A stretch of 14,663 bases of DNA from DATLHO01 sp035539855. GTDB lineage: Bacteria; Bacteroidota; Ignavibacteria; OLB7. The translations under genes were made by a program, and so were the position numbers. Location: positions 1 to 14,663 of the forward strand of contig DATLHO010000223.1 of the NCBI GenBank assembly GCA_035539855.1, in the 5' to 3' direction. Shown here piece by piece: positions 1 through 6,538 of the stretch. Positions within the stretch are counted from its first letter, which is position 1, and the number at the start of each line of letters is the position of its first letter. The notes under the pieces were generated by a model. The model saw only the letters and a program-made list of their open reading frames with translations. It had not been told where the DNA came from and ran no database searches.

Positions 1-268
1 CATCGCGGAAAGGCTTCCTAGTTTCGTCCTTGAGGATGCCCTCTTCAAAGACTGCGGCCGGTCCCTACGGACCACGTGCGACCGGCCGATCGGCATCCGG
101 CACCACCCGGACACCACTGCGGGAACGGACCTCCCATACCAACCTGCGAGCGGCGCGCCGGGCCAGTCGGCGCTGCCACGAATTTCAATCAAGGGAGAGC
201 AAAGCTATCGTGATGACATGACGAGCGCATGACAGGTGCCGCGCGCCCGGCAATCGCGGAGCATCCCC

Positions 269-306
269 AAAAAATGAAACCCTCTCGACTGGCGTCGAGA
301 GGGTTT
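269..306 (-). terminator. Rho-independent terminator of the minus-strand cluster
   Basis: There is a perfect 13-bp inverted repeat: arm 277-289, 4-nt loop 290-293, arm 294-306. Read on the minus strand the stem ends GGGTTT and is followed by CA and six T residues (269-274), the classical intrinsic-terminator layout. On the plus strand the tail is only TTTGCTTTCG, so the minus direction is stronger. It lies about 270 bp past the stop of the response regulator and would end that transcript, leaving a long 3' untranslated region. Confidence 0.85.
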
Positions 307-323
307 GCTTTCGTGTCATTGAA

Positions 324-367
324 GGGGTCCAGTCTTCAACAACTGCCATTGCGGGGTCCAGTCCTCA
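324..367. repeat. Pair of 14-bp direct repeats, 29 bp apart
   Basis: GGGGTCCAGTC followed by T/C-TC occurs at 324-337 and again at 353-366, with one mismatch. The second copy sits largely in the loop of a small inverted repeat whose arms are GCCATTG (345-351) and CAATGGC (366-372). The function is unknown. The copies could be a duplicated protein-binding site, part of a structured 3' untranslated RNA, or a chance local duplication. Confidence 0.5.
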
Positions 368-472
368 ATGGCGTCATCCATGATCGGTGCAGTGTGGGTG
401 CCCCGATGCGGATCGATCTTGCTGATGATCAACGAGGAGGTCCACTTCCTCAGAGAATCAAACAAGGTTGAC

Positions 473-514
473 GCAAACATACGTTTGCCAGATGACAGAA
501 AGATGACGGTCATC
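473..514. promoter_or_regulatory. Two small palindromes, possible operator or RNA structure
   Basis: GCAAAC-ATAC-GTTTGC (473-488) and GATGAC-G-GTCATC (502-514) are both perfect inverted repeats with 6-bp arms, starting 29 bp apart, in the AT-richer stretch just downstream of the response regulator gene. Each is compatible with a dimeric DNA-binding site. No promoter is visible next to them, and short palindromes also arise by chance, so regulatory function is only a suggestion. Confidence 0.25.
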
Positions 515-573
515 ATGCGTGCCGGATTGTGCGCACGGAGTGGGGCGGGGTCCGGCAATCAGGTAACGATTCG

Positions 574-1242
574 TCAGGGGGTGTCGCCGAGGCGGTAGCC
601 GGCGCCGCGCACGGTGTGAATCGTCGGGTCGGTCTTGCCGATCTTCTTGCGGACGCGCCGCACCAGCGACTCGACGACGTTGGATTGCGGGTCGAAATTC
701 ATGTCCCAGACGTGCTCGCTGATCATCTCGCGGGTGAGCACCTCGTTCGGGTTGAGCATGAAGTACTCGAGCAGGTTGAGCTCCTTGGCGGTGAGCCCGA
801 CCGGCATCCCGGCACGGGTGACGGTGCGGCCGGCGCTGTCGAGCACCAGATCGCCGAGACGGAGCTCGGCGGTCTTCTGCTTCGAGTCCCGTCGGGCGAG
901 CGCGCGCACGCGGGCCAGGAAGACATCGAGGTTGAACGGCTTGCCCAGGTAGTCGTCGGCGCCAGCGTCGAGTCCCTTGATCACGTCCTCGTCGTGGTCG
1001 AGCGACGTGAGCATGAGGATCGGCACGATGCTGCCCTCCTGGCGCAGCTCGCGGCAGACCTCGATGCCCGTGCGCTTCGGCAGGAGCAGGTCGAGCACCA
1101 CCACGTCGTAGTCGTTGACCGACGCCATCTCCAGACCGGTCTCGCCGTCGCCGGCATGATCGACGGCATAGCTCTGCGCCGAGAGCACGCGCTGGATCAG
1201 ACCGGCAATGAGGGGATCGTCCTCGACAATCAGGATTCGCAT
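574..1242 (-). CDS. OmpR/PhoB-type response regulator
   Basis: This 222-residue two-component response regulator is a cytoplasmic transcription factor activated by phosphorylation. The receiver domain (about 1-118) shows the acidic pocket (E7, D8, D9), phosphoacceptor D51 in VVVLDLLLP, switch residue T79 and K101 in GKPF. A winged-helix DNA-binding domain follows (about 125-220) with LTAKELNLLEYF, the recognition-helix region SNVVESLVRRVRKKI and the terminal TVRGAGYRLG. The ATG at 1242 is chosen because MRILIVEDD is the canonical family N-terminus; an in-frame TTG at 1293 would add 17 non-homologous residues. No Shine-Dalgarno site is clear. It lies 97 bp downstream of the rRNA methyltransferase on the same strand. 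No histidine kinase is adjacent, so it is an orphan within this window, and its signal and targets cannot be inferred. Confidence 0.95.
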   Translation of the reverse strand: MRILIVEDDPLIAGLIQRVLSAQSYAVDHAGDGETGLEMASVNDYDVVVLDLLLPKRTGIEVCRELRQEGSIVPILMLTSLDHDEDVIKGLDAGADDYLGKPFNLDVFLARVRALARRDSKQKTAELRLGDLVLDSAGRTVTRAGMPVGLTAKELNLLEYFMLNPNEVLTREMISEHVWDMNFDPQSNVVESLVRRVRKKIGKTDPTIHTVRGAGYRLGDTP

Positions 1243-1322
1243 GACGAACGCTGGACCCGGGGGAAATGACTCCGGTGTCGCGGAAGGCAACAAGGGTTGG
1301 TAGGCCGCCGGGGCGCTGACGG

Positions 1323-1343
1323 CTGAGCTCCGCGGGCGCTCAG
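1323..1343 (-). other. Stop-codon-spanning inverted repeat at the end of rlmI
   Basis: CTGAGC (1323-1328) and GCTCAG (1338-1343) flank a 9-nt spacer. On the minus strand the first arm includes the TGA stop of the methyltransferase gene. There is no T-tract, so it could be a weak terminator, an RNA 3'-end stabiliser or chance. The same two 6-bp arms recur at the amidase/lipB convergence (14053-14067). Confidence 0.3.
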
Positions 1344-2548
1344 GCCCGGAGGATTGCTCCGTGAAGATACGAGGTTTCCGCCATCGCCGGATGGACCGGA
1401 TGGTCGGCCGAGGCGCCCCGCTCCTCGAGGATCACTCCGCTGCGCCGCGCCCGCTGGAACGACTCGCGGAGCATCTCGAGGAAGGTCTCGCGAGAGACAT
1501 GATGCGAGCACGTCGCCAGGAACGCAATGCCTTCGGGCGCCAGCAGCTCGAGCGAGCGCGAGAAGAGCTCGACGTAGCGCTTGCGCGCGGCCGCGATGTG
1601 CTTCTTCGAGCGAGCGAAGGGCGGCGGGTCGGCGATGATCGCGTCGAAGCGCTCGCCGCGCGAGGAGAGCTCGCGAAGCTCGTCGAAGACGTCGGCCGTG
1701 CGCCACTCGATTGCGTCGAGTCCGTTGATCGACGCGTTGCGCTCGGCGCCGCGGATCGCCACGGCCGAGCTGTCGACGCCGATGACCTCCGCGGCACCGG
1801 CATGCCGCGCGTGCAGCGCAAAGCCGCCCTCGTTGCAGAACAGATCGAGCACGCGCCCGGTGCGCATGAACCGGCGCATCGCATGACGGTTCTCGCGCTG
1901 ATCGAGAAAGAAGCCGGTCTTCTGTCCGCCCAGCGGATCGACGCCGTAGCGCAGCGTGCCGTCGGAGATCTCCTGCACGTCGGCGACGCCGCGGACGAGG
2001 CCCACGCGCTCGGGCAGGCCCTCGAGCCCGCGCAGCGCGTGGTCGTTGCGCTCGACGACGCCGGTGATCCCGTCGATGGCCATGAGCGCGTCGAAGAGCA
2101 TGTCGCGACGCTGCTCCATGCCGAGCGCCGCGATCTGCACCGACGCGACGCGATCGAAGCGATCGACGATGACTCCGGGGATCCCGTCGGACTCCGAATG
2201 CACGAGACGATAGCCCGTCGAATCGGGATAGAGCAGCCGACGCAGCCGCATCGCGCGCTCGAGCCGGTCGGCGAACCACGCGCCGTCGAGCGGCTCGCTT
2301 CGGCGGCTCGTCAGGCGCACCGCGATGAGCGACGACGGATTGAAGATGCCCGTGCCGATCAGCACACCGCTCGCGGCGTGCACCGCTACGTGCTCGCCGC
2401 CGTCGAGCTCCCGATCGATTCCCGCGATCTCGTTACTGAAGACCCAGAGATGCCCGTTGCGCAGGCGCCGCTCCTCGCGGGGCCTCAACACGACCGTCGG
2501 CAGCCGCGCGCTCGTCGGAATCTCCGTCTCGTCGGATTCAATGCTCAT
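1340..2548 (-). CDS. rlmI: Class I 23S rRNA (cytosine-C5) methyltransferase, RlmI family
   Basis: This 402-residue SAM-dependent RNA methyltransferase is, by family, expected to make m5C1962 in 23S rRNA. An N-terminal PUA-like RNA-binding domain (about 18-95) holds LRPREERRLRNGHLWVFSNEI. A central domain leads to GGQKTGFFLDQRENR (208-222), diagnostic of the RlmI/RlmK group. The Rossmann methyltransferase fold has motif I DLFCNEGGFALHA (235-247), ribose-binding D259, motif IV DPPPF (307-311) and motif VI ATCSHHV with likely catalytic C347. Length fits the family (about 390-400). The ATG at 2548 lies inside the end of the upstream protease gene (overlap ATGAGCATTGA), with GGGAG about 11 nt before it, suggesting translational coupling. 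A longer in-frame extension upstream only reads the protease's repeat tail out of frame. The exact target base is inferred from the family. Confidence 0.93.
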   Translation of the reverse strand: MSIESDETEIPTSARLPTVVLRPREERRLRNGHLWVFSNEIAGIDRELDGGEHVAVHAASGVLIGTGIFNPSSLIAVRLTSRRSEPLDGAWFADRLERAMRLRRLLYPDSTGYRLVHSESDGIPGVIVDRFDRVASVQIAALGMEQRRDMLFDALMAIDGITGVVERNDHALRGLEGLPERVGLVRGVADVQEISDGTLRYGVDPLGGQKTGFFLDQRENRHAMRRFMRTGRVLDLFCNEGGFALHARHAGAAEVIGVDSSAVAIRGAERNASINGLDAIEWRTADVFDELRELSSRGERFDAIIADPPPFARSKKHIAAARKRYVELFSRSLELLAPEGIAFLATCSHHVSRETFLEMLRESFQRARRSGVILEERGASADHPVHPAMAETSYLHGAILRA

Positions 2549-3617
2549 CGTCTGCGGTGCTCCCGGTGATCGGTGGAATGGATGCGTCATCCGCGCGCGG
2601 TGTCGCGTCGGCGTCTCGCGGTGTCGCGTCGGCCTCTCGCGGCGTCGCGTCGGCCTCTCGTGGTGTCGCGTCGGCCACTCGCGGTGTCGCGTCGGCCACT
2701 CGTGGTGTCGCGTCGTTCTCTCGTGCGCGGCGCAGCAGCCACCGCACGAGCGGCACGAGTCCCGCAACGCAGATCGCGACGCCGGGCAGCAGCGCGAGCA
2801 GGTCGGCCTCGCTGTGCGACGAGGGTCGCTCGCCCTGCGCGCGCATCGTGTAGAGCGCGCCGATCATCAGCGCGTTGAAGAGGAAGTGTCCGACGATCGC
2901 CGGATAGATGCTGCGGCTCGTCCACGACACAAGCCCGAGGAATGCGCCGAGGATCGCCAGCGGAACGAGGTTGTGCGGCTGCAGGTGGAGACCCGCGAAG
3001 AGCAGGCCGGCGAGCACGATCGCCCGACCGGGCCGCATCCGTCGCTCGAAGCTGCGCTGCGTCGCGCCGCGGAAGACGGCCTCCTCGCAGATCGCCGGCA
3101 CCAGCGCCGCCGCGACGAGCGAGAGCAACGGCGCCCAGAGCTCTCCCGGCGGCAGCAGCCGTTCGTACAATCCCTCGAGCCGCTGCTGCATCTGGCGATA
3201 GGCGTCGAACAGGCCGTCGGGAACGAGGTAGAGCTCCTGAACGATCAGGTACGACTGGATGATCGGCCAGAGCATGATGATCCCGAGGATCACCGCCACG
3301 TGCATGCCCGGCGTCACGCGTCGCAGTCGAAAGAGCTCGCGCAGCGGGAGCTCCTGCGCGCGCGCGGCGTAGATCGCCGGCAGCAGCATCAGCAGAAGCT
3401 GCGATGCCGCGGTGACGTACGGCAGTAGACGCTCGTCGCGATAGCGCATCAGCACCGCCTGCGCGCCGAACTGGAACAGCAGCGTCACGCCGATCGCCAT
3501 GAGCACGCCGAAGCGCACCGGGCTCTCCTCGCGACGATCGGGAGCCGGCGGCGCAATCGTCGCGACGCCCGGCCGATCGCGCCACGCCTCGTCTCTCCTC
3601 TCTTCGGTGTCGCTCAT
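2538..3617 (-). CDS. CPBP-family intramembrane metalloprotease (CAAX protease-like)
   Basis: This 359-residue integral membrane protein has about 7-8 hydrophobic segments (roughly 36-56, 67-85, 104-125, 160-177, 200-214, 217-233, 239-256, 273-295). The CPBP/ABI motifs are present: EEAVFRG (E178, E179, R183), FAGLH (H211) and HFLFN (H244, N248), which build the glutamate/histidine intramembrane active site. Bacterial members are variously linked to prenyl-protein-like processing, bacteriocin immunity or signalling; nothing here says which. The start is ATG 3617, because upstream in-frame starts add a non-homologous stretch and a TAGATT -10-like box sits 8 nt before this ATG. The C-terminal 60 residues form a hydrophilic tail with six ADATPR heptads (about 301-341), not part of the fold. 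It overlaps the methyltransferase gene by 11 bp and is divergent from the next gene. Confidence 0.9.
   Translation of the reverse strand: MSDTEERRDEAWRDRPGVATIAPPAPDRREESPVRFGVLMAIGVTLLFQFGAQAVLMRYRDERLLPYVTAASQLLLMLLPAIYAARAQELPLRELFRLRRVTPGMHVAVILGIIMLWPIIQSYLIVQELYLVPDGLFDAYRQMQQRLEGLYERLLPPGELWAPLLSLVAAALVPAICEEAVFRGATQRSFERRMRPGRAIVLAGLLFAGLHLQPHNLVPLAILGAFLGLVSWTSRSIYPAIVGHFLFNALMIGALYTMRAQGERPSSHSEADLLALLPGVAICVAGLVPLVRWLLRRARENDATPRVADATPRVADATPREADATPREADATPRDADATPRADDASIPPITGSTADDEH
2595..2717. repeat. 21-bp tandem repeat (about 6 copies) in the protease tail
   Basis: The core GGTGTCGCGTCG recurs at 2599, 2620, 2641, 2662, 2683 and 2704, an exact 21-bp period with few substitutions. 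Twenty-one bp equals seven codons, so on the minus strand it encodes successive [VED]-ADATPR heptads without breaking frame. Changes between copies are mostly silent or alter the single variable residue, as expected for a minisatellite kept in frame. It lies just before the translational overlap with the methyltransferase gene. Confidence 0.95.
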
Positions 3618-3625
3618 GGTGGGCA

Positions 3626-3631
3626 AATCTA
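3626..3631 (-). promoter_or_regulatory. -10-like hexamer of the protease cluster
   Basis: On the minus strand TAGATT is followed by 8 nt and then ATG 3617. It matches TATAAT at four of six positions, and no Shine-Dalgarno site is visible, so a leaderless or near-leaderless transcript is possible. No good -35 hexamer is seen at the usual distance. The tentative call rests on the same spacing seen before lipA, the helicase and the amidase. Confidence 0.3.
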
Positions 3632-3712
3632 CGCGCAAAACCATGTCCGCTCGCATGGTCTTGAGCATGCTCTTCTTCGTATCATGCCGCTCGATCACGA
3701 ACGCCCCGAACG

Positions 3713-5122
3713 ATGAAACAGACCGTCTCCGAGCGTGCCCTCGCTCTCGTCGAACAGAAGCTCCCGACCCTCGAAGGACGCCTGACGCCGCAGGATGCCG
3801 CGGGCGCCACCGGCGTCACCGTCGCCGAGGCGCGCGACGCGCTGACGCGGCTGATGGAGCTCTACGTCACACGCGTGACGCACGACGAACAGGGCAATGT
3901 TCTCTTCGCGTTCGAGATGCCGCTGCGCCGCCGCGGAACCAAGACCGCGGCCGAGAAGTGGGCCGAGGTGAAGACGGCGCTCTGGCGCGGCTTCAAGGTC
4001 TTTTTCAAGATCTGGATCGGCCTGATGGTGATCGTCTACTTCGCGATCATGGTCGTCGTGCTCATCGCCCTCGTCCTCGCACAGAAGTCGAGCGACAACG
4101 ACGACGATGACGGACCGGGGATGATCGGAGGACTCTTCCACGTGCTCGCCGAGGGTCTGCGCTTCGCCTTCTGGACGAACGTGATGACGGCCGACCACGA
4201 CTACGCGACCGATCGTCACGGCTATCGCTACCGCGAGGTGCGCACGCCGCGCGGCCGCGCCAGAGGGCACGTCAAGGAGAAGTCGTTCATCATCGCGATC
4301 TACGACCTCGCGCTCGGACCCGAGCGCGCGCCGGCCGATCCGCTCGAGAACGAGCGCGAGATCGCGGCGTTCCTGCGCGCCGAGCGCGGTGTGCTCACGC
4401 CGGCCGAGATCCTCGCGCTCTCCGGCGGCACGATCGCCGATGCCGAGGAGCGAATGGCCGACTACCTCGTGCGCTTCAACGGCGAGCCCGCGATCACCGA
4501 CGAGGGCGCGGTCGTCGGCGAGTTCGAGGCGTTCGTCTCGGGCGCGTCGAAGGACGCCGGCGGCAGCGTCGTGCCGTACTGGGAGGAGTTCGAGGCGCCG
4601 TTCGAGCATTCGGGAAATACCGCGGGTCGAAACACGGTCATCATCCTGATGGTCCTCTTCACGGCCGTCATGGGCATGGTGCTGCTCGGCGGCGGACTCG
4701 ACGCGCTCGCGTCGACGGCGGGACCGTTCTGGGGAGGCGGACTCGCGGCATTCCTGCTCGGCTACATGCCGGTCGCGTTCTCGCTGCTGTACCTGGGCAT
4801 CAGCCTCGTCCGCTACCTCGACGTCCGTCGGCTCGAGGCCGCGCGGCTCGAGCGCAACCGCAGGAAGATGGTCATGCGCGCGATCTTCCAGGGACGACTC
4901 TGGAGCGCGAAGGTCGACCAGATCTACTTCGCGATGCTTGCCCACGGAGAGAAGGATCTCTCGAAGGCGGAGCTCGAGACGATCATCCGCTCGCTCCTGC
5001 CCGACCTGCAGGGAGACATCGAGCTCGACGAAGAGGGCGAGCCGGTCTACACGTTCCCGCGGCTGCAGCGCGAGTACGAGTCGGCGGAGCGCCTGCGCGG
5101 CCGCACGGCCAGCGGGCTCTGA
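3713..5122 (+). CDS. Membrane protein with three winged-helix-like modules, function unknown
   Basis: I do not recognise a named function for this 469-residue protein. It has one hydrophobic segment at about 97-123 and two at about 308-328 and 343-366. Between and around them are three similar soluble modules: about 10-70, 212-274 and 383-451. Each has helices, a helix-turn-helix-like stretch (LTPQDAAGATGVTVAEARDAL; LTPAEILALSGGTIADAEERM) and a closing strand of the form D-E-x-G-x-x-V/L-x-x-F (58-66, 263-271, 439-448). From memory, a similar layout of TM helices and winged-helix units ending in a VYxFP-like strand occurs in uncharacterised cyanobacterial and plastid proteins (At5g03900-like); I could not check this. 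The start is ATG 3713, with no clear Shine-Dalgarno site. It is divergent from the protease gene across 95 bp. An acidic SSDNDDDDG linker follows the first TM segment. Confidence 0.85.
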   Translation: MKQTVSERALALVEQKLPTLEGRLTPQDAAGATGVTVAEARDALTRLMELYVTRVTHDEQGNVLFAFEMPLRRRGTKTAAEKWAEVKTALWRGFKVFFKIWIGLMVIVYFAIMVVVLIALVLAQKSSDNDDDDGPGMIGGLFHVLAEGLRFAFWTNVMTADHDYATDRHGYRYREVRTPRGRARGHVKEKSFIIAIYDLALGPERAPADPLENEREIAAFLRAERGVLTPAEILALSGGTIADAEERMADYLVRFNGEPAITDEGAVVGEFEAFVSGASKDAGGSVVPYWEEFEAPFEHSGNTAGRNTVIILMVLFTAVMGMVLLGGGLDALASTAGPFWGGGLAAFLLGYMPVAFSLLYLGISLVRYLDVRRLEAARLERNRRKMVMRAIFQGRLWSAKVDQIYFAMLAHGEKDLSKAELETIIRSLLPDLQGDIELDEEGEPVYTFPRLQREYESAERLRGRTASGL

Positions 5123-5295
5123 GGGCGGCCGCAGGTCTCGATCAGCCGCATGCTGCACTCTGCACGGCGGCCGTCCACAACGGAATCCATTTTCGCCATC
5201 ATCGACAATAACCCGCCCGGGGTTGAGTCTATGAATGTGCGCCCCACCCGGCCGCACCCAACCTATCGCTGTACCCAGAAACCCGGGAGAACACC

Positions 5296-6261
5296 TTGAT
5301 CGACGTGATCATCGCTGTCCTTTCGATGCTAGCGCTTGGCCCGTTCGCTCCGTCGCTCGACTTTCCGTCGGAGCGCGCGATCGGCCCTGCCGGAGCGGCA
5401 TCGGCTCAGTTCGCATCGAACACCCTCGATAACATGGTCCTGGCGCCGGCCGGCGCGCGCGACGCATCATCCCTGTCGGCGTCGAGCACGCCGAGCGCGG
5501 ATGCTGCGCCCGCGTCGACGAGGATCGACCTTCCCGTGTACACGCGCGTTGGTCCTGAGACCAAGCTCGACCGCTACATGAATCTCGCCGCGAAGCGACT
5601 CGACTCGCGGATGCAGGGCGCGCTGTCGCACATCCCCGACGACGGTCGCCGGCTGCTCGCGCTCAAGTACTACACGCGTCGTCCTGGCAACATCAACGGG
5701 CGCTGGGCGATGAGCGCCGGACAAATCGCGAAGCACGTCGGAAGCAAGCAGCACCAGCGTGCCGTCGCGACGGTCGAAGCGATCAAGCTGCGATTCGCCA
5801 CGCAGAATCCGGGCTACCGTCTTGCGGTCAACACCGACGTGCGCTCGCTCGAGAAGCAGATCGAGATCTGGAACACCTTCGGTTCGACCGAGCAGGCCGG
5901 ACAGAGCATCCTCACGAAGACCGAGCGCGCGCTCGCCAACGACACGGCGTGGCCGGCCGAGCCGGGTCCGCAGGACGTCGCGCGCTTCGCGAAGATGATC
6001 GCCTCGACGCCGACCTCGCGCACGCCGACGGCCGCCGCGCCCGGCTTCTCGCTGCACGGCACGGGTCGCGCCTTCGACTTCATCATCTGGAAAGGCGACG
6101 AGATCGTCGCGGGCGCCGTCGCCGAGACCGTCGGCACCGTCTGGGACAAGGCGGGATGGACGAAGAAGCTCAAGGACGCGATCACCGAGGTCAGCCCGAA
6201 CTTCGTCGGCCCGCTGCGCGCTCCGTACGAGCCGTGGCACTACGACTATCGCCCGGGCTGA
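5296..6261 (+). CDS. M15-type zinc D,D-carboxypeptidase / peptidoglycan peptidase (VanY-like)
   Basis: This 321-residue putative cell-wall hydrolase cleaves, by family, D-Ala-terminated or cross-linking peptides of peptidoglycan. The C-terminal third carries the M15 zinc motifs: SLHGTGRAFDF, giving ligands H254 and D261, and EPWHYDY, giving base E312 and ligand H315. The N-terminus has a hydrophobic stretch (4-17) with no preceding basic residue, so the export signal is weak, then an Ala/Ser/Pro-rich linker (30-75) and a helical region (90-235) of unknown role. The start is TTG at 5296, supported by GGGAGA at 5285-5290, five bases upstream, the best ribosome-binding site in this half of the window. 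The upstream gap (5123-5295) holds no gene; I see only a weak AACCC/GGGTT inverted repeat near 5209-5222 and no confident promoter. A hairpin follows the stop. Confidence 0.85.
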   Translation: MIDVIIAVLSMLALGPFAPSLDFPSERAIGPAGAASAQFASNTLDNMVLAPAGARDASSLSASSTPSADAAPASTRIDLPVYTRVGPETKLDRYMNLAAKRLDSRMQGALSHIPDDGRRLLALKYYTRRPGNINGRWAMSAGQIAKHVGSKQHQRAVATVEAIKLRFATQNPGYRLAVNTDVRSLEKQIEIWNTFGSTEQAGQSILTKTERALANDTAWPAEPGPQDVARFAKMIASTPTSRTPTAAAPGFSLHGTGRAFDFIIWKGDEIVAGAVAETVGTVWDKAGWTKKLKDAITEVSPNFVGPLRAPYEPWHYDYRPG

Positions 6262-6283
6262 CGCCGGGCGACCTCATGAGACG

Positions 6284-6323
6284 CGCCAGTGGGGCGGCAC
6301 GCATACGTGCCGCCCCACTGGCG
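6284..6323 (+). terminator. Perfect 18-bp hairpin, likely terminator after the peptidase gene
   Basis: The arms 6284-6301 and 6306-6323 are exact reverse complements around the 4-nt loop CATA. The stem is very GC-rich and begins 22 bp after the peptidase stop codon, where a terminator is expected. No T-tract follows (next bases TTATGAG), so it is either the stem-only terminator common in high-GC genomes or a structured element such as a REP-like palindrome. It is fully symmetric and works on either strand. Confidence 0.65.
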
Positions 6324-6365
6324 TTATGAGCCCGTCGCACGTGCGACGTGCGACGGACCTCGCGT

Positions 6366-6458
6366 GACGTGCCCCGCGCACGTGCCGCGGGCGACGTTCC
6401 TCGCGCGCGTGCCGCATGCGACGTGCCTCGCGCACATGCCGCGTGCGACGTGCCGCGT
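6366..6458. repeat. 27-bp tandem repeat (three full copies plus a part) upstream of pgi
   Basis: GACGT-initiated units start at 6366, 6393, 6420 and 6447, an exact 27-bp period; the last is partial. A typical unit reads GACGTGCCTCGCGCAC then ATGCCGCGTGC, with a few substitutions per copy. All frames on both strands stay open through it, because 27 is nine codons, which creates spurious ORFs. It lies between the hairpin and the candidate pgi promoter. Confidence 0.9.
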
Positions 6459-6499
6459 GCAACGCGCCGTCGCCGTGCCCTTCCCTATCCGACGGTGGT

Positions 6500-6508
6500 T
6501 GCTATCTT
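6500..6508 (+). promoter_or_regulatory. Extended -10 candidate for pgi
   Basis: TG-C-TATCTT (6500-6508) matches the extended -10 pattern TGnTATAAT at the conserved TG and four of six hexamer positions. It lies 30 bp before the ATG of pgi, leaving a leader of roughly 20-25 nt. There is no convincing -35 box about 17 bp upstream, which an extended -10 can tolerate. If it is used, pgi and the kinase would share this promoter. Confidence 0.35.
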
Positions 6509-6538
6509 CCCGCGCATCATCCACCAGCAGATCGATTC

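Larger units (their letters stand above)
1..573. other. Stretch without a confident gene
   Basis: I find no convincing gene here. By hand count, 421-480 is 28/60 G+C, well below the flanking genes. The stretch contains a terminator (269-306), a direct repeat near 324-367 and small palindromes (473-488, 502-514). Weak ORFs exist on both strands: one minus-strand frame ends at 316 and could start at ATG 516 (66 residues), and one plus-strand frame runs 368-598. Both have about the same third-position G+C by hand count, so neither is favoured. The first three bases read CAT, which could be the ATG of a minus-strand gene leaving the window, with an AGGAAG-like site upstream on that strand, but nothing of the protein is visible. 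Confidence 0.5.

Noticed and set aside
30..221. A 63-codon plus-strand ORF at the left edge
   Set aside because: It has Arg/Ser/Thr-rich composition without hydrophobic core, no ribosome-binding site and no recognisable motif.
1361..2569. A 402-codon plus-strand frame opposite the rRNA methyltransferase
   Set aside because: It is antisense to a full RlmI-family protein and has no domain of its own.
2595..2717. Possible CRISPR array
   Set aside because: The units are contiguous with no unique spacers, and they encode an in-frame protein tail; no cas gene is present.
2549..2767. N-terminal extension of the methyltransferase with R-H-x-E-x-P-T repeats
   Set aside because: It is the protease's 21-bp repeat read in another frame. 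The ATG at 2548 gives the normal family start.
3661..3685. TTGAGC and TATCAT as a promoter for the membrane protein gene
   Set aside because: The hexamers are only 13 bp apart, too close for a standard sigma-70 promoter. TATCAT alone is too weak to call.
3695..5257. A 520-codon minus-strand frame over the three-module membrane protein
   Set aside because: The plus-strand protein has coherent TM segments and internal repeats. The minus-strand frame is low-complexity Arg/Glu/His and extends past both gene ends, as antisense frames in high-GC DNA do.
6274..6462. A 62-codon Arg/His-rich minus-strand ORF over the hairpin and 27-bp array
   Set aside because: The array is open in every frame, and the ORF consists of repeat translation plus one hairpin arm, with no ribosome-binding site.
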